A stretch of DNA of 64,000 nucleotides from Amorphophallus konjac (GCA_022559845.1 CM040126.1:44696458-44760457); one strand, 5' to 3'; shown: positions 23,111-33,735, counted from the stretch's first letter. Made by a program: numbers and translations. The notes: a model not told the origin generated them from the sequence alone.

Positions 23111-23331
23111 TGAACTATGAGCATGAAGATGAGCCCTACTAATATTAGAACCATCGACAAACCCTGCTACTTATAGGGGAAGAACTCCCCTTCGTAAAGG
23201 TAACCCCTACCTGCGATGGATGGTATCCTTCATTTCACGACACCCACATCATACAAAGATCAAGAATCTATCATGCAAAGAAAGGTTACAGAAAAAGAAA
23301 TTATATTGATGGGGGAAGAGGGTACAAGCGG

Positions 23332-23583
23332 TTACTCGTCCTCTTTGGGACGGAACCTATCAGGTTGGAGGCTCAACACCCCCTTGTTACAAAACCGGCG
23401 GTCCACCTTCGCTAAGGCGTCCTGCCACCCTTGCAGGTACTCCTGCTTGTATTCCTCCGAAAAGTCACCGCCGCTGCTTTCCCCTGATGGCTGGTCTGGC
23501 ACCGGTAGGGCTTCCTTTCGAAAGCACAACATTTTGGCGGGAACCAGCTCTAACGAAGAATCTGACTTCTCAGACGACGACAT
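23332..23583 (-). CDS. Small unknown acidic protein with its own TATA box
   Basis: An 83-codon open frame starting MSSSEKSDSSLELVPAKM and ending RFRPKEDE. It contains EEYKQEYLQGWQDALAKVD, a likely amphipathic helix. I do not recognise the family. The start at 23583 is chosen over the upstream Met at 23598 because a Ser/Glu-rich N-terminus follows it and a TATA box lies 55 bp upstream (23638-23645). It lies between copies 2 and 3 of the GTGACAAAT repeat, so it may be a short gene of the same mobile element. The opposite strand also has an open frame, so coding is not certain. Confidence 0.4.
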   Translation of the reverse strand: MSSSEKSDSSLELVPAKMLCFRKEALPVPDQPSGESSGGDFSEEYKQEYLQGWQDALAKVDRRFCNKGVLSLQPDRFRPKEDE

Positions 23584-23637
23584 CTTCACGAGAGTCAAAG
23601 GAAATCAGGATGTCCTTAGGGGTCCCCACAGAGTCTC

Positions 23638-23645
23638 TATTTATA
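23638..23645 (-). promoter_or_regulatory. TATA box candidate before the small gene
   Basis: On the minus strand CCTATAAATAGAGAC, 55 bp before the ATG at 23583. Motif and spacing only. Confidence 0.4.
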
Positions 23646-23862
23646 GGAAGGAGACGAAACCCCAGAGGGAAAAAGAGTCTTCGTGCCTCCCCAACTTTGT
23701 GGAAATCGAAGCGATGGGATCGCGAAGATCGTTCCATCTCCCCCAACTTTTCTGACTCTCGGTCCTTCCTTTTTGACGGTCATGAGATCGCTTGGACTGA
23801 GGTTCCTTTCATCCGGATACATCAGCCGCATAGTAGACGAGAGGCCGGAGAGAGATATTGCA

Positions 23863-24135
23863 ACGGCTAACACCGCATAGTGGTGGCAAATAGTCATCAG
23901 TGGTGACAAATATGCTTCAAGGCTGACAAATGTCTCGTAAGGGTGATAAATCGATAACAGAAGTTACAATATGTGATGAAGCGAAACAAAGGCGACGCCT
24001 AGCGAGCAATAAGGGTGACAAATAGCTCGTTATGAGTGACAAATAGTCATTAGAAGTGACAAATAGCTCTGCAACGGTGACAAATAGCTCATGGCAGTGA
24101 AACTTGAAGAAACTCAAGTTCGTTTGACGGATTTA
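23863..24135. repeat. About 250-bp repeat, copy 3
   Basis: Starts ACGGCTAACACCGCATAG. Like copy 1 it ends with CATGGCAGTGAAACTTGAAG and CAAGTTCGTTTGA. Seven TGACAAAT-type motifs. A degenerate fourth copy starts near 25558. Confidence 0.75.
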
Positions 24136-24205
24136 ACGGTGTCAATGAGTAAAATGTCCAGTACATTATTTCCCAATGCAGACCAAGCGTAGTACACTTC
24201 CTTAC

Positions 24206-24583
24206 CTACAACAACAGTAATAATAAAGTAACTAATATGAAGAGGAGCAACACTACTAGAGTACATAATAGAACAACAACAATACAAGGCACATTTAACA
24301 TTTGTGTAGTCTGTTGGCGTAGTGCCTGGTTCCTTGAATCATAGTCAGGCCCGAGACTTTCATGATATGTAGGCATAGGCCTTTCCTGTAGTTGAGGAGG
24401 ATCAACATACGTATGCCTACTATTGCCATCCCTATTTATAGCAGCATGTGCTTCCTCTACTGAGTGAAAACCCTTATAACGAGCTCCAGGGTATCCATTC
24501 ACTTGGACAAAGCATTCGGGCCAACTATAATATACACCGGGTTCGCGACCAACCCACACTACATAGCATTTATACCTTCCCAT
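24206..24583 (-). CDS. RNase H1 N-terminal (viroplasmin-like) domain protein, transposon-associated
   Basis: From MGRYKCYVVWVGREPGVY at 24583, the protein has YSWPECFVQVNGYPGARY and GFHSVEEAHAAI, the whole of the small RNase H1 N-terminal domain that binds RNA-DNA hybrids or double-stranded RNA. A linker follows (residues about 60-100), then a very hydrophobic C-terminus (VVVLLCTLVVLLLFILVTLL), which would act as a tail anchor if translated. No RNase H catalytic domain is present. The intron-like border CAG before the ATG (about 24587) suggests an upstream exon, perhaps at 24748-24939. It is flanked by GTGACAAAT repeats, so it is probably carried by a transposon. Function unknown. Confidence 0.6.
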   Translation of the reverse strand: MGRYKCYVVWVGREPGVYYSWPECFVQVNGYPGARYKGFHSVEEAHAAINRDGNSRHTYVDPPQLQERPMPTYHESLGPDYDSRNQALRQQTTQMLNVPCIVVVLLCTLVVLLLFILVTLLLLLL

Positions 24584-24747
24584 TTTCTGAACCTTAATTC
24601 TCTGCATGTAAGGTGTTATAAAAGACAATAGGTGTGACAGACATAATAATTACAGCAAATTTAATATGAAGTCCAATCCATAAGAGTAAGTTTATAGATC
24701 AGAAAGCATGTAAAATGAAACTACCACTGCATCCGTTTAATATGAAA

Positions 24748-24939
24748 CTACCCAGAGCATATCATATACGAACATATGAAAGGCCTGTAAAATGCATAAA
24801 CATGGAAGAGGATTAAAAGAAAGGAAGAGGGCATCTGCAGCAGGAAGCAGTGACGACAAGGGACCGAGGAGGACGCAGAGAAGACATGCTCTTCTGCTAG
24901 GGAAGTCACCGCTACGCGCACAGATGAAGGCGATGACAT
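24748..24939 (-). CDS. Possible upstream exon of the RNase H1-domain gene
   Basis: Open frame starting MSSPSSVRVAVTSLAEEH on the minus strand, 165 bp upstream of the domain exon. No domain is seen; the only support is position and an open frame. Confidence 0.2.
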   Translation of the reverse strand: MSSPSSVRVAVTSLAEEHVFSASSSVPCRHCFLLQMPSSFLLILFHVYAFYRPFICSYMICSG

Positions 24940-25139
24940 TGCGGAGGAGCCTTAATAACTTAAAATAGAAGATCGGGTGTCAATGTAGGGTCACAAGCGA
25001 GATCGGTGTGTCGATTTAACACATCGCTGCAATGGAGGTGATAACGCAGCCCCTCGGGAGCATAAAAAAGGGGAACGTCGGGAACCCTAGCCGAACGATC
25101 GTCGCTCGATCGGAGCATATTGCAGACGTGATTGGACAA

Positions 25140-25260
25140 GAGAGGGTGTTGGCAAATACACTGGATAAGGGTGAAAAATACCTATCAGTGGCGACAACTA
25201 GATCTGCAGAGTAGACAAATACAATGGTAAGGGTGAAAAATAGATCCTTCGAACTAACCA
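25140..25260. repeat. Diverged motif array (GGTGAAAAATA)
   Basis: Four degenerate members of the GTGACAAAT family, such as GGGTGAAAAATACC and GTAGACAAATAC. Confidence 0.5.
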
Positions 25261-25557
25261 ATAAAAAGCAGAAGGAGCAGAAAGGAGGTGTCAAGTTCAC
25301 GAGAGGACAAAAATGTGAACAGTGTATGAAGACTTTATAGAGCAATCAGAAGATCGAAGATCGAAGGGACTTGGTCAATGCCAAGACAGTCAATGTCGAC
25401 TTGTCAAGGTCAACGCCAGTCAAAGAGGACTCTAGAAAGCTCAACTTTTTCTTGACTACAATCATGAGGTCCCAGTCAAAGTCAAAGGTTAATGAATAGA
25501 TTAGTCAGCTAAAGTGATCCAGGTCAAAGACAAGCAGCTAATGGAGAGAAAAGAAGG
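25261..25557. other. GTCAA-rich segment, no gene
   Basis: 25360-25540 contains many GTCAA or GGTCAA strings (for example GGTCAATG, CAGTCAATG, CAAGGTCAACG, CCAGTCAAAG). No coding region is recognised. Confidence 0.4.
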
Positions 25558-25915
25558 CAACGGCTGGTCATGTGCTAAGATAAGAGTGATAAATATGTAG
25601 TAAGGGTGACAAATAGCCCGTATGACTTACAAATGGACGATAAGCGTGTAAATTAGCCAGTAAGGCTGACAAATGGGCTGAAAGGGTGAATCACAGGCTC
25701 GGTGTGTCTGGCACACGCTCAACTCGAAGGCCAGGGGCTCAGGCTTTGCACGTGATCCGAGGCTACCCTGTCAGAGGTATATTCTCTCTCATGGGACAAG
25801 GATATTTCCATATTTCAGCCTGATCATCTATTATTCACCCTTTGTTGCCTCTTTTACACCAATAAGGCCTATTTTTCACCATTGGCCACCTATTTGTCAC
25901 CCTTAAAATATAGCC
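25558..25915. repeat. Motif array that changes orientation
   Basis: 25558-25720 has GTGACAAAT motifs on the + strand (fourth degenerate copy of the 250-bp repeat). 25835-25905 has them inverted (CTATTTTTCACC, CCTATTTGTCACCC). The turn at about 25730-25830 could mark an element end. Confidence 0.6.
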
Positions 25916-26222
25916 AAAGCCCTTTTCATGCAGTGGGTGACTTGGGTATTTCTCTTCAGTAGTCTGAACTGGAGTCGGCTCCACGGTCGACTCTAGTCGA
26001 CACTTGTACAAGTAAGGCCTTCATCTTTTCACACTTCAGCCTAGTTCCTTCACCAAACTTGAATCTGTCTTCAGAAAACTCATTGATATTCATGAATTAA
26101 CATTATCAAGCACACACATTAACAGCATTAAAACATAAAAAATTTTGAAGATCAAAATGTATGATAAAAGAAATATCAATGAAGACAGGTATGCCACATT
26201 CTGAGGTTTAAGACGTGAAATA

Positions 26223-29200
26223 TTTAAGATCTTGTATTTCCAAAGGTAATGAGGTCGGCCCCAAATCGGGCTCTAAACATATTACAATCACCCTCATTAA
26301 ATGTCCATGATGTCTCCCCCTTCCTTGACAATTCTTGAACATATTTTAGTACATAAATGTCACAGTTGAGGCTTCCAGCTGTCTGTTGGGGACATTCGTT
26401 GTCGAATACAAGATCTCATTTCTCAACTCCCTCGAATATCCCATAGAGCTTCAGAGACCCCCGTACAACTGCAGCCTGCAAATGAAAGGTTATAAATTAT
26501 TGAGGAATAATTAAAAGATAATATAAATAGCTATAATTTCGGATACATGGATAAGAAAAAGTACCTAATTTCTTATAGTGACATCATGGATGGCCATGTC
26601 TATCATGGAATTGTATGAGATAAAGCGGCGATTCTCCGTGTCAACAGCAAGTAAATGCCAGTGACCTCCAGAGTGTAACACGAAGAATAAATATTTGTTC
26701 CTCTACAGTTCTGAGAATTCAACATTCTCGTAGGCGCACTCCAACAATTCGTTGGATTTTTCGGAGTTGGCCACTGTCCTGCCGTTTATGTGATTCACTA
26801 AAGTGGTGGGAAAATAAATCCACTGATGAAAGATGTTAGATTCATTGAATCATGAGTGGAGGAGGTACATCATGGCGTCGATCACCTGTAAATTAACAAT
26901 CACAATTCTATTATCCGCAGAAACACAAGTTCAGGGTAGGGCGAGTGACAAAAAATTTCATAATTTTCCAAAAAAATTACCGTATCATCTATCATCTGGC
27001 TGTATAATAGATCAATCACATGATGACGGTTCAAAACAATCTCGTTTTGTAATTGAAATATGGGGCCACTATATTGCACAAAAATTTACATGGTAGTCAG
27101 AGTAAGGCGGATCAGGATAATTACAGAAACTATAAGAAGACAACTTACTCAATATCTCCAGAGGCACAAGCATCAATGAATTCATTCACAATTGTGTTAT
27201 CTGTCGGCTTCAGCAGGCGTTTGCAGATCCAATCAGTACTTTGTATGAGTTCTCTATAAGCGTCAGCTTCATCTCCCTTCTACATTTATGCCAATATACC
27301 AATCTTAGATTCTATACTGTAAGAAGTAGGAACAATGCAGACTCACCTTCTTCTTCCCCCGTTCTGCAGTTTTCTTTGCAGGTGCCCGCCTTTTCCTCAC
27401 GGGATTCTCGTCCCGTTGATTAAGGGACTGAGAAAAGACACCTTCACGTTGGTCACCATGCCCATGGGTCGCCTCCATCTGAGCTTGGATATCACCTTGC
27501 ACATCCTCTTCAGGGGCTGTCTTAGATGGCACGGTATCATCCTTACTTTGTTGAGGGGGCCTTGGAGGTGGGACATCGGCGGCAATGTCCATTTCAGAGG
27601 TTTGACATATACTTTGCTCAAAATTTTCCTTGATAGGGGCTACCGGAGGTGGCATGACATCAACTGTCACATGTTCGACAGGCCTAGGAGGTGCTACATC
27701 AGTGGTAATGTGAGCCTCTTGCACCTTAGCCAGAAAGAAGGCCCTCATTTCCTCAAGTAGCCGCTGCTGGATCTTCAATGTAGCTGCAATATCCTGTAGC
27801 ACATGCATGTATGGAGCTGATGAAAGAGTCTCCTGAGCACTGGGTCGGGTCATCATCTGACCACCGTACCCCGTGTCCCTTTCACTTGGCTCAACAAGGA
27901 GCCCTTCGATCACCTGCATTTCAAACCACATCACTTCGGTTATTCATTAATGTTGAATGACAAAGAAGATTTTTTTAGTACTCATAATACCTGTTGGCCT
28001 CGCAGGGATCCAATGGAGAATTTTAATTTCATATCTAGGAATGGCCCCCACCTAAATAGTCGGGGGAATGCCACCTGCCTTAGTGGCTGCCGCACCCGCG
28101 TGTGCTGAAAAAATCAGACCTGTAATATGAAATATATCAAGTTATTTTACAATGCAATAGAATTGATGATTGACACATTAATTATTACATAATAAAAATA
28201 AAAAAACTTACAGCAAGTGCGGCAGAACAACCAAATATAAATGTATGGGCCTAGGATACATCCCCGGCTCTTCTCTTAGCACGGTCAATTGTACTAGACC
28301 GTCGTTTCTGGACTGCCAACACTAATTGAACAAACGTGTGCATCGTTACTTGTTGCACGGCGACTGCCCGGTTGTAATATGAAACTCTGCCAATGTCATC
28401 TAAGCATGACAGCATTTGTTGTGGACAAGAATGCGTCGACCGTGGGCAAAGGAAAGTGGACAGTAAGAGTACAATCCACAGTCGGACAGTGTCGGCCGCA
28501 TCCTGCTCTTCATCGGACCCAACAATTTGCTGGATGAGAGAGCACACTTTCTTCTGGTCAAATGTTGCTGCAAATCCAAATCGATTTTGCAACTTCGACT
28601 TCTGTTTCGCGGATCCATAATGTTGAACCGGTATGCCCACATCTTTCACACTTAATGCGACCTCCTTACTACCCATACGGAAGTAATTTCCTCTACTATG
28701 GGTGCAAATAATCTCCTCCAATAGTGTCATGGTGAAGGTGACGGGAGAAGCATTGTCAACATATGGACCAAAGGGTGTGGTCCTCATCAATGACTTGTGG
28801 CATTTCCGAAATGCCATCTGATCCCTATCCTTCATGTAAATTTCCATAGAACACCGGGCGGAGATGACCCTTGTGTTCACTAGATTCAAAAAAATGTGTA
28901 AACAAGAAATTCAGTTAATTGACTGATCAAGAAATACAAAAAATATTAAGAGTAAGACAAGGGTGACAAATGTATAGACAAGAGAGTTTAGGTGTGGCAA
29001 ATAGGTGCTTAAGGGTGACAAACGTATGAAATTCGGAGACAAGTAGGTCTAAATCTGACACAAATAGGTAGATATAAGCGTGACAAATAAATAGGTCGAT
29101 AAGGGGGGAAAATAGCTATGTAAGGGAGATAAGGAACCACACTACATTTAACTTGTCGTCCTGAAGTGGAGGCCTTAGAAACCCTAGGTATGTCAAACGT

Positions 29201-29302
29201 TTCTTCTTCGGCCGTAGGAACCGGTACAATTTCTTGAGATACAGGTGGGACATCCAGTTTACGGCGGGCGGAGCGTTGCATGGGTGTCTCCTTCTGCTCC
29301 AT
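26223..29302 (-). pseudogene. Transposon-encoded Ulp1-like (C48) peptidase gene, broken
   Basis: Multi-exon gene, read right to left. Exon 1 starts at 29302 (MEQKETPMQRSARRKLDVPP). Exon 2 (about 28882-28251) has a PMD/DUF1985-like region (RKCHKSLMRTTPFGPYVD; DTVRLWIVLLLSTFLCP). A Pro-rich charged exon (27934-27330) ends in RKRRAPAKK. Then come 27279-27149 (KGDEADAYRELIQ) and about 27079-26983 (HHVIDLLYSQMIDD). The peptidase exons are about 26886-26580 and 26476-26223, with catalytic His in SGGHWHLLAVDTENRR, Gln in CPQQTAGS and Cys in LNCDIYVLKYVQEL. The acidic catalytic position is Asn (ISYNSM), not Asp. In-frame stops occur at LLHS/FNES, FSEL/RNKY, at the end of the IRN exon and in VEK/DLVF. 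Ulp1-like genes are carried by some plant Mutator and CACTA transposons; no transposase is seen here. Confidence 0.75.
28940..29130. repeat. GTGACAAAT motif array inside intron 1 of the Ulp1-like gene
   Basis: At least five motifs (GGGTGACAAATG, GTGGCAAATAGG, GGGTGACAAACG, GCGTGACAAATAA) lie between exon 1 and exon 2. Confidence 0.65.
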
Positions 29303-29599
29303 GGCTGTCAGTGATGAAAGAGAGCCCGCAATTCAGGAGTGCTCGAAATGCAAATGACGGAGAGGTCGCAAATGGCACCGCGAGGAAGACGAGACGCTGA
29401 GCACGATGGAGAGACGAACCGGCTTCTGGTATGTTGCGTAAGAGCCAAGACATGGCAGGAAGGGTAAATAAGTAATTGGGGATTTTTAATTTCGAGGATC
29501 TAGTTCGGCGTCATCATTTCTGTTGATGTGGCATGCGGCGTTGGATCGGCGGCAATATGAGTACAACACCCACACGTGGCCGACGTGTCCTGTTTTCCA

Positions 29600-29830
29600 C
29601 ATGGTAGTTTGGAGCTTAAGGGCGACAAATGTGTCTACACGGGTGACAAATGCATTAGCGAGGGTGAAAAATACCCTGATAACGGTGACAAATAGGGCTC
29701 AATAGAGACAAGGCAGACGCACGGCTTTCAAGGTAGTGTAAGAGTAAGGGCGACGTCTTGTGGACTTTAGTGGTGACAATTATGTGAGTGTGGGTGACAA
29801 ATGCTCAACTAGAGTAACAAATAACTAGAC
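29600..29830. repeat. GTGACAAAT motif array upstream of the Ulp1-like gene
   Basis: Seven motifs, such as GGCGACAAATG, GGGTGACAAATG and CGGTGACAAATAGG. The array stops at about 29826, the last place the motif is seen, and may mark a transposon end. Confidence 0.65.
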
Positions 29831-30026
29831 GTCAGTGTATTGTTGTTAATCGTTAGGTGCCAGGTTCGAAACAACATTCTGCCGTGTTTTCATTTACATT
29901 TTTAAATAAGTTATATTAAAAAAACTGAAAGAAACCTTAAGCTAAGATTCGAACCCGAAGAAACCCGTTCAAACGGCAGAACAATAAACGAAATGATACA
30001 ACATGTCATTTCAATTTATTTATTCC

Positions 30027-30067
<41 letters not shown>

Positions 30068-30196
30068 TTTTCGTATCGGTATGTAATGTCCAATCTAGTC
30101 TCGAGCCGTGGTCGGGACGACTGGTTCGACAGAGATGGCCACACCTGCCCCGAATGATGTTCACGTGACTCAAGGGTGACGTTGATTATTATCCCG
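29831..30196. other. Non-coding, with inverted TTCGAACC boxes
   Basis: 29864-29990 holds CCAGGTTCGAAAC ... TTCTGCCGTG and, inverted, GATTCGAACCCG ... AACGGCAGAA, separated by AT-rich DNA. GGTTCGAA resembles a pol III B box, so a SINE-like origin is possible, but no A box or tail is clear. Confidence 0.35.
30029..30061. repeat. (TA)n microsatellite
   Basis: About 16 TA units in AT-rich DNA. Confidence 0.95.
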
Positions 30197-30433
30197 AGTG
30201 CTTCCACGTGGCATTCCCCGCGAGGAGCCCTAGCTCTCGAAAATGAATAATTTTCGTGACGGTAAATTCAAAACACATGAGTTTGACAGGGGCACGGAGC
30301 AATAAGGAAATGGTCAACATGTGACCAATACGCCTCTGAGTACCTTTTCGCACCCCGATGTGGGCCTTTCAAGGTAGCTAGGCTTTTCAACACGATGTCT
30401 CTTCCTTGTATAGGAATCGACATATCGGCCATG
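30197..30433. repeat. 237-bp direct repeat, copy 1
   Basis: Starts GAGTGCTTCCACGTGGCATT and ends GGAATCGACATATCGG. The second copy is at 30685-30921. On the minus strand each copy has a TATAAAAG-like string near its end. Confidence 0.85.
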
Positions 30434-30684
30434 CAGCCCCATTGCTTGGCGATTAATCAAACGTCTTCCCCTCTTATCGCCGTGATCGACCTTTATGGCA
30501 CGGCGGGTGGCCAGTCCCGACCCGATGCCCACCATCGTCTGCTTAGTAATAAGAAGGAGCGCACCTTCGGTTATTCCAGACCATTCCAATCTTGGAACCT
30601 GAACACATTGTCACATACAAGTGATTGGCACGCCCTATCGTGAGTAAAACCGATAAAAGATACAATGATATTTGATTATGGCAC

Positions 30685-30921
30685 CTGAGTGCTTCCACGT
30701 GGCATTCCCCGCGAGGAGCCCTAGCTCCCAAAAATGATTAATTTTCATGATGGTAAATTCAAAATACATGAGTTTGGCGGGGGCATGGAACAATAAGAAA
30801 ATGGTCAACATGTGATCGATACGCCTCTGAGTACCTTTTCGCACCCCGATGTGGGCCTTTCAAGGTAGCTAGGCTTTTCAACACGTCGTCTCTTCCTTTT
30901 ATAGGAATCGACTTATCGATC
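30685..30921. repeat. 237-bp direct repeat, copy 2
   Basis: Over 90 percent similar to 30197-30433 by eye. Its last ~65 bp (TTTCAAGGTAG ... GGAATCGACTTATCG) occurs a third time at 31238-31304. The repeat-spacer-repeat layout (237-251-237) recalls a small LTR element (TRIM), but no PBS or PPT was found. Confidence 0.85.
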
Positions 30922-31237
30922 AAGCAGTGTTTGACGTCCCGCTCTGGGATGACTCGACCCGCACATCCCGACCCCACCCAAGTGGTGGGCGGGACGCCCG
31001 GGTCATGGGTCGTGACCGGGACACTTCATTATTTTAATATTTTATTATTATATATTATATATATAAAGAGTCTTTTTTGTACTTTGTTGTATTATTTTAT
31101 ATGTATTATATATATAAATAGTCTTTTTTATTATAACATTTTATGAGATGGACCGACACGGAGCGAATATGCACCGACCCGACCCGTGCCGGGCCGTGAC
31201 CGGGACGGGCGGGTCGGTCGAGACCGCAAACCCTGCT
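30922..31237. repeat. AT-rich tandem pair between GC-rich blocks
   Basis: Two diverged copies of TATTATATATATAAAKAGTC followed by TTTTTT (about 31048-31075 and 31104-31131), flanked by two related GC-rich blocks with CGTGACCGGGAC (31009 and 31196). No gene is seen. Confidence 0.5.
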
Positions 31238-31505
31238 TTCAAGGTAGTTAGGCTTTTAAACACGCTCTCTCTTCTTTTTATAGGAATCGACTTATCGGCC
31301 ATAAAAAAGCTGAAAATTTCTAAATTACAGATCTCAAAATATGAAATAATAATTTTTGTAGATCTAATGATATTTTTTACTGAGGGAGATTTTATCCTTT
31401 TATAGGAAGAAATGAATGAATGACAAAAAATCACGAATAAATGAATGAAAACATGGCGCCAAATGAAAATATGGCGCCAAATAAAAAGAGACAAGAATAG
31501 GCAGA
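31238..31505. other. Partial third repeat copy and AT-rich flank of the large element
   Basis: 31238-31304 repeats the last part of the 237-bp repeat. 31305-31505 is AT-rich with a short duplication (ATGGCGCCAAAT at about 31455 and 31470). 31501-31505 (GCAGA) should be the target duplication of the large element, whose partner lies outside the window. Confidence 0.5.
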
Positions 31506-32571
31506 TGTGGAACGCGCTTTCTGGTTCTCTTCTTTTTATAGGTATATGAGTATATGTGGATTATTTATTGATTTATTGGCGTGCCAGTCACCGGGGTGAT
31601 AATTTTATTGTGCGCTCGATCTGACTTTTAATCAGTCGATTGTGAAGTTCGAGTCGGGACCCGAAGTCCGTCATACCATAAAGGCTATGACGTTAATTAC
31701 GCCCTTCCTAAGAAGGACAACCCTTGATTAAACGCCAAAAATAGGAGGAAGGTAGCGGCAAAAATAAGACTCAAACGAGAGAAACGATTGGTTCATCAGC
31801 AGGGCGTTAAATGGTCTGAGTGAAGCAAGGATACATCAAATGCGGAGCAAATCCAGCGGCATGTCCCCATTACCTTGGACTATGCCAGATGGGGATAGGA
31901 AACCACCCATGCAGCGGCAGGGTGGGATCCATAAAAAGGTCGGGTATATCTAACCCGGAATCTGGATAAGGACCGGTGCGACATGGCACACCTTGTGCAG
32001 GCGTGATGTCTTATTGATATCCCCCTTCGGAAGACCATCGGAGAACATGCAAGGGCAGAACTCCGTGGGCCAGCGGGGTTAGGAGAGAATACCATGATCA
32101 CTCAAGGTGATACGAATGAATTTTGGCAGCATATCCCCTTTATCCTGGATTATGCCAAGAGGAGATAAGCCATCATCCACGAGATGCCGGGATGAAAGCC
32201 AGAAAAGAAGGGGGCACCAGGCCCGGGGCCATCACCCACATCCATAGCACCGATTTATGTTCCTTCGGAACCCGTCGGAGCACATGTAGTGACATAGCCC
32301 GTTAGGTCCATAAGGTTATAAAGAAACCCGGATCGGAACAGAACAAGGTAGGAGAGGTCCTCCCCAATGATTTATTTCCTGAGGGATGCCAAGTGTTCTC
32401 CGTATATCCCTTGGATGGGTACAATATGGGGATCAAGGTTCAGACCAAGAAGAAAGAGGTTCTCGGCGTGAGGGTTCAGAAATATGGCATGGCTTCTCGG
32501 CGCGGGCTGAAAGGAGTTCCCGGCGCGCCACGAAGGGGGCTCTCGGCATGTGTTGAAGGGGGGAGGAGGCT

Positions 32572-32638
32572 CTCGGCGTGAGGGTTCCCGGCGCGGGAGT
32601 TCCCGGCGCGCGCCGCGCCGGGAACTATTCACGCCGAG
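32572..32638. repeat. Large GC-rich hairpin in the Tat LTR
   Basis: Inner perfect stem GTTCCCGGCGCG, loop CGC, CGCGCCGGGAAC at 32599-32625. Outer perfect stem CTCGGCGTGA (32572-32581) with TCACGCCGAG (32629-32638). Confidence 0.92.
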
Positions 32639-33727
32639 AAGGTGTTGGGCTTGAGCGCCGTGAGGGCTATGGGGTTTTACGGTACCCTATTTTGGGGGTT
32701 TTTCACGGGATTCAGACATGACCTGGAGAATGGATTCAGGAGGCGAGTGAGGAAAGAGCCAAGGGCCTACCAGGTTGACAGCAAAGGGTCACAGATGAAA
32801 GGGGTTCGAGGGATCAGAGTCACCGGGCCTTCGAGCTCTCAGGAACAGGCTTCACGCCATTAGTATTGCCGACCATCCAGGAGATCGAGAGACGACAAAC
32901 TCTGATCCCTGCAATGGCCCTAGTGGCTTGAGAAATTTAAGAAGAAAATCACGGACTCCGCGACGTTTAAACCATCGATGACATCGAGGGAGAGAGGGGG
33001 GAAACAAGGCCCAGAAATCCACAGTGAGGATTGGGGCTTTGTTGGCTCCGTCCCATCTTAAACAGGCACGCGTATAATCACAAAGGATTATCAGAGTCCT
33101 AAGCATTCGAGCAATCAATGTATGCAGGGGACGACAGATACCCTGAAAGAGAGATAGAGAGGACAAAGCCCAGGGATCCATAGAGGTGAGGATCGGGGCT
33201 CTGTACCAGCTCCCCCGGTGTTGCGAGAGAGGCAAGCAGCAGGGAGTACCTATCAGCCGCCAGGACTACCGACCGACACCTGAAATCATGGACTCATCGA
33301 TCAAACTCCGAAACCAAAATGATAGCTACCACGATCATCAGAGAGGGGTGAGAGAAAGAAACTCGAGCTTCTACTCATTGCACCATCTTTATTATTCATA
33401 TTTCATTGGCTATAGCGAGATAACTCGGACGATAGTCGAAAGGGGACTATGAACATCCTTCGAGTAGAAGAAATCCCACATACAAGGGTAGAAAGAATAC
33501 ATGAGAGAATGAAAAGAAACCCGTTCGGAAGGACAAGAAGATGGGGGAGGGCGGAGCATTGACTCCTCTCCCTCCCCGAGCACCCCACCTTCTCCTTCTC
33601 TCGAGCTTCACAGCGGCTTCTTCACTCGCTCTCTTTTCTTTCTCTTTCTTTCTATCTGTTTTCTGGATGAGGTTTCTTCTATCCTCTACTTCTTTTCTCT
33701 TTTTTTTTCCTCTCGAGAGAAAGGGGG

Positions 33728-33735
33728 TTTTTATA
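33728..33735 (-). promoter_or_regulatory. Probable LTR promoter TATA box of the large element
   Basis: CCTATAAAAACCCCC on the minus strand, about 530 bp from the LTR start, a normal U3 length. It would transcribe leftward through R-U5; the copy in the 5' LTR would lie beyond the window. Motif-based. Confidence 0.45.

Noticed and set aside
25360..25540. W-box (TTGAC) cluster as a regulatory region
   Set aside because: GTCAA strings are frequent here but there is no adjacent intact gene and the segment looks like a low-complexity repeat.
29860..29990. tRNA gene or SINE, because of GGTTCGAA boxes
   Set aside because: No A box at the right distance, no cloverleaf, no A- or T-tail or target duplication could be found.
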